Positions 5,880 to 7,065 of a stretch of 7,065 nucleotides of DNA are shown here, piece by piece. Positions within the stretch are counted from its first letter, which is position 1; the number at the start of each line of letters is the position of its first letter. The notes below the pieces were generated by a model, which ran no database searches, was not told the DNA's origin, and worked only from the letters and a program-made list of their open reading frames with translations. The position numbers and the translations under genes are program-made. Source of the stretch: Mycobacterium sp. (GTDB lineage Bacteria > Actinomycetota > Actinomycetes > Mycobacteriales > Mycobacteriaceae); assembly GCA_023264755.1 (NCBI GenBank), contig JAHFVB010000267.1, positions 1-7,065 on the forward strand, given 5' to 3'.

Positions 5880-7037
5880 ATGACAACAGCATTGGGCGTC
5901 GAAGAATCCATGCTGGTCGAGACCGTCCGCGAGTTCATCGACCGGGACGTCAAGCCGACGGTGCGCGAGGTCGAACACGCCAACGACTATCCAGAGGCGT
6001 GGATCGAACAGATGAAGCGCATCGGGATCTACGGGTTGGCCATTCCGGAGGAGTACGGCGGCACCCCGGTGTCGATGCCCTGCTACGTCGACGTCACTCA
6101 AGAACTGGCGCGCGGCTGGATGAGTCTGGCCGGTGCGATGGGTGGCCACACCGTCGTCGCCAAGCTCATCGGTCTGTTTGGCACCGAGGAGCAGAAACAG
6201 GCCTACCTACCGGCGATGGCCACTGGTGAGCTCCGCGCGACGATGGCACTCACCGAGCCCGGTGGCGGGTCTGATCTGCAGGCCATGACCACGGTCGCGC
6301 GCGCAGACGGCGCCGAGCTGGTGATCAACGGAGCCAAGACCTGGATCAGCAATGCGCGCCGATCGGGCCTCATCGCCCTGCTCTGCAAGACCGATCCGAA
6401 CGCGAACCCCAAGCACAAGGGCATCTCGGTGCTCCTGGTGGAGCGCGAAACCGCGGGCCTGCTGGTGTCGCGGGACCTCCCCAAGCTCGGCTACAAGGGC
6501 GTGGAGAGTTGCGAGTTGGCGTTCGACGATTGTCGGGTGCCGGCCTCGTCGGTGCTCGGCGGCCAACCCGGTCGCGGCTTCGCTCAGATGATGAAAGGCC
6601 TTGAGACAGGCCGTATTCAGGTGGCCTCGAGGGCGCTTGGGGTGGCGACCGCGGCGTTGGAGGACGCCCTGGCGTACGCCCAGACGAGGGAGAGCTTCGG
6701 CCAACCCATTTGGAAGCACCAGGCCATCGGGCACTACCTGGCCGACATGGCCACCAAGCTCACGGCTGCGCGTCAGCTCACTTATCACGCAGCCGAGCGC
6801 TACGACAGCGGAGAACGCTGCGACATGGAAGCCGGCATGGCCAAGCTGTTTGCCTCCGAGGCGGCGATGGAGATCGCACTGAACGCGGTGCGCATCCACG
6901 GCGGCTACGGCTACTCCACCGAGTACGACGTCGAACGCTACTTCCGCGACGCTCCCCTGATGATCGTCGGTGAGGGCACCAACGAGATCCAGCGCAACGT
7001 CATCGCCAGCCAGCTGGTGGCGCGCGGCGGGATATGA
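5880..7037 (+). CDS. acyl-CoA dehydrogenase (FadE-type flavoprotein)
   Basis: This FAD enzyme introduces the alpha,beta double bond into an acyl-CoA, the first oxidative step of beta-oxidation, and passes electrons to ETF. From ATG 5880 it has 385 residues, the usual length for soluble tetrameric members. The order of domains is normal: an N-terminal helical domain beginning MTTALGVEESMLVETVREFI, then the first family signature ALTEPGGGSD (123-132) and WISNARRSG in the beta domain, then the C-terminal helical domain with RESFGQPIWKHQAIGHYLAD. The second signature is IHGGYGYSTEYDVERYFRDA near 339-358. The probable catalytic base is E365 in GEGTNEIQR, matching the Glu of medium- and short-chain enzymes. 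Residue R338 replaces the Gln/Glu usually found at the start of signature two, a variation I believe is not rare in actinobacterial paralogues. Substrate chain length is not predictable here; the CoA-transferase neighbour suggests a shared acyl-CoA substrate. Confidence 0.94.
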   Translation: MTTALGVEESMLVETVREFIDRDVKPTVREVEHANDYPEAWIEQMKRIGIYGLAIPEEYGGTPVSMPCYVDVTQELARGWMSLAGAMGGHTVVAKLIGLFGTEEQKQAYLPAMATGELRATMALTEPGGGSDLQAMTTVARADGAELVINGAKTWISNARRSGLIALLCKTDPNANPKHKGISVLLVERETAGLLVSRDLPKLGYKGVESCELAFDDCRVPASSVLGGQPGRGFAQMMKGLETGRIQVASRALGVATAALEDALAYAQTRESFGQPIWKHQAIGHYLADMATKLTAARQLTYHAAERYDSGERCDMEAGMAKLFASEAAMEIALNAVRIHGGYGYSTEYDVERYFRDAPLMIVGEGTNEIQRNVIASQLVARGGI

Positions 7038-7041
7038 CGGT

Positions 7042-7065
7042 ATGCGTCCGACTTACGTTGGAGCG
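7042..7065 (+). CDS. possible start of the next gene, cut by the window edge
   Basis: An ATG at 7042, 4 bases after the acyl-CoA dehydrogenase stop, opens a frame (MRPTYVGA) that runs to the edge. The short spacing, with GGCGGG about 10 bases upstream, would fit a further gene of the same operon. Eight codons are too few to identify a product or exclude chance. Confidence 0.3.

Noticed and set aside
5436..6149. Minus-strand ORF of 237 codons across the TetR-dehydrogenase junction
   Set aside because: It overlaps two well-supported genes and the promoter between them and has no recognisable domain.
1..7065. CRISPR arrays, tRNA/rRNA genes, insertion sequences, prophage or integration sites
   Set aside because: I saw no direct-repeat arrays, tRNA-like folds, transposase frames or terminal inverted repeats anywhere in the window.

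Overview
The window looks like chromosomal DNA from a GC-rich mycolic-acid actinomycete, most likely Mycobacterium/Mycolicibacterium or a close relative. The evidence is the yrbEA-yrbEB-mceA order of an Mce lipid-import operon, GC-rich codon use, GTG starts, an apparently leaderless TetR gene, and actinobacterial CaiB/acyl-CoA dehydrogenase paralogues. No species or mce cluster number can be assigned from the sequence alone.

Left part, minus strand (1-2649): the first three genes of an mce operon, read right to left. Two MlaE/YrbE-type permeases (yrbEA 2649-1882, yrbEB 1885-1028) overlap by ATGA. A partial mceA (1025 to the left edge) follows 2 bp later. Together they encode the inner-membrane permease pair and the first substrate-binding subunit of an ABC-like lipid importer. 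The other Mce subunits would lie beyond the left edge.

Middle (2650-3655): about 1 kb of mostly non-coding DNA between divergent operons. It holds a plausible mce promoter with a 16-bp inverted repeat just downstream, an in-frame 49-codon ORF that ends directly against the yrbEA start, and a small Phd/YefM-type antitoxin gene (3376-3110) with no recognisable toxin partner. It ends with the promoter of the rightward genes.

Right part, plus strand (3656-7065): a CaiB/BaiF family III CoA-transferase (3656-4879), a TetR-family regulator (4993-5658) and an acyl-CoA dehydrogenase (5880-7037). A further gene may begin at 7042. The upstream regions of the CoA-transferase and the dehydrogenase share a spaced element (TTTAA-N7-TAAAAACAC, 16 of 21 positions identical). 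At the dehydrogenase this element includes a 15-bp perfect palindrome. This suggests both are controlled by one regulator, plausibly the TetR protein encoded between them.

Working model (inference): the Mce system imports a lipid or steroid-like substrate. The rightward genes activate it by CoA transfer and oxidise the acyl-CoA, and the TetR protein senses an acyl-CoA intermediate. No gene family here is new. The most useful observations are the regulatory elements.
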